From positions 1-6,467 of the forward strand of contig CACXDF010000182.1 of NCBI GenBank assembly GCA_902766325.1: a DNA stretch of 6,467 nt, given 5' to 3'. Both the position numbers and the translations under genes were made by a program. The stretch is from an uncultured Eubacteriales bacterium. GTDB taxonomy: Bacteria > Bacillota > Clostridia > Christensenellales > DTU072. Positions 6,466 to 6,467 of the stretch are shown here, piece after piece. Positions within the stretch are counted from its first letter, which is position 1, and each line of letters begins with the position of its first letter. The notes under the pieces were generated by a model. The model searched no databases. It was not told the origin of the DNA and was given only the letters and a program-made list of their open reading frames with translations.

Positions 6466-6467
6466 AA

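Noticed and set aside
5972..6466. + strand open frame of 164 aa across the two small - strand genes
   Set aside because: It is arginine-rich with low-complexity F/K runs, has no SD, and would start just beyond a terminator. The - strand frames look more protein-like and one has an excellent SD.

Overview
The window looks like part of a bacterial chromosome, most likely from a Gram-positive anaerobe of the Clostridia (Firmicutes). The reasons are the gene order glgD-glgA-glgP-GH13, the separate GlgD-type subunit (a Firmicutes trait), good AAGGAGG-type ribosome binding sites and cytosolic enzymes without signal peptides. Base composition appears close to 50% GC by eye. A gut lineage such as Christensenellales is only a guess. 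Nothing in the window looks like an insertion sequence, CRISPR array, tRNA or rRNA.

Positions 1-5820 hold the 3' part of a glycogen-metabolism operon on the + strand. It contains the last 38 codons of a GlgD-like ADP-glucose pyrophosphorylase subunit, then glycogen synthase (glgA), glycogen/maltodextrin phosphorylase (glgP) and a GH13 alpha-glucan hydrolase that begins inside the last codons of glgP. A strong intrinsic terminator follows. Together these genes make ADP-glucose, build alpha-1,4-glucan, phosphorolyse it, and probably hydrolyse the branched or short residues that phosphorylase leaves. The branching enzyme GlgB and the catalytic subunit GlgC are not in the window and may lie upstream.

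Positions 5829-6467 are on the - strand, convergent with the operon. They carry two small genes that I cannot name. The downstream one (about 95 aa) is helical and has a helix-turn-helix resembling sigma-70 region 4. The upstream one (about 99-104 aa) has no recognised family and an unusual start: a nearly perfect Shine-Dalgarno sequence with no ATG, GTG or TTG at the right distance, but an ATT codon there.

The most interesting points are (1) a perfect 13-bp inverted repeat just after the glgP stop, inside the 5' coding part of the GH13 gene, which could act as an RNA control element between the two enzymes; (2) arginine in place of the usual ADP-glucose-binding lysine in the KTGGL motif of GlgA; and (3) the uncharacterised two-gene - strand unit. 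I see no clear evidence for a wholly new multi-gene system.
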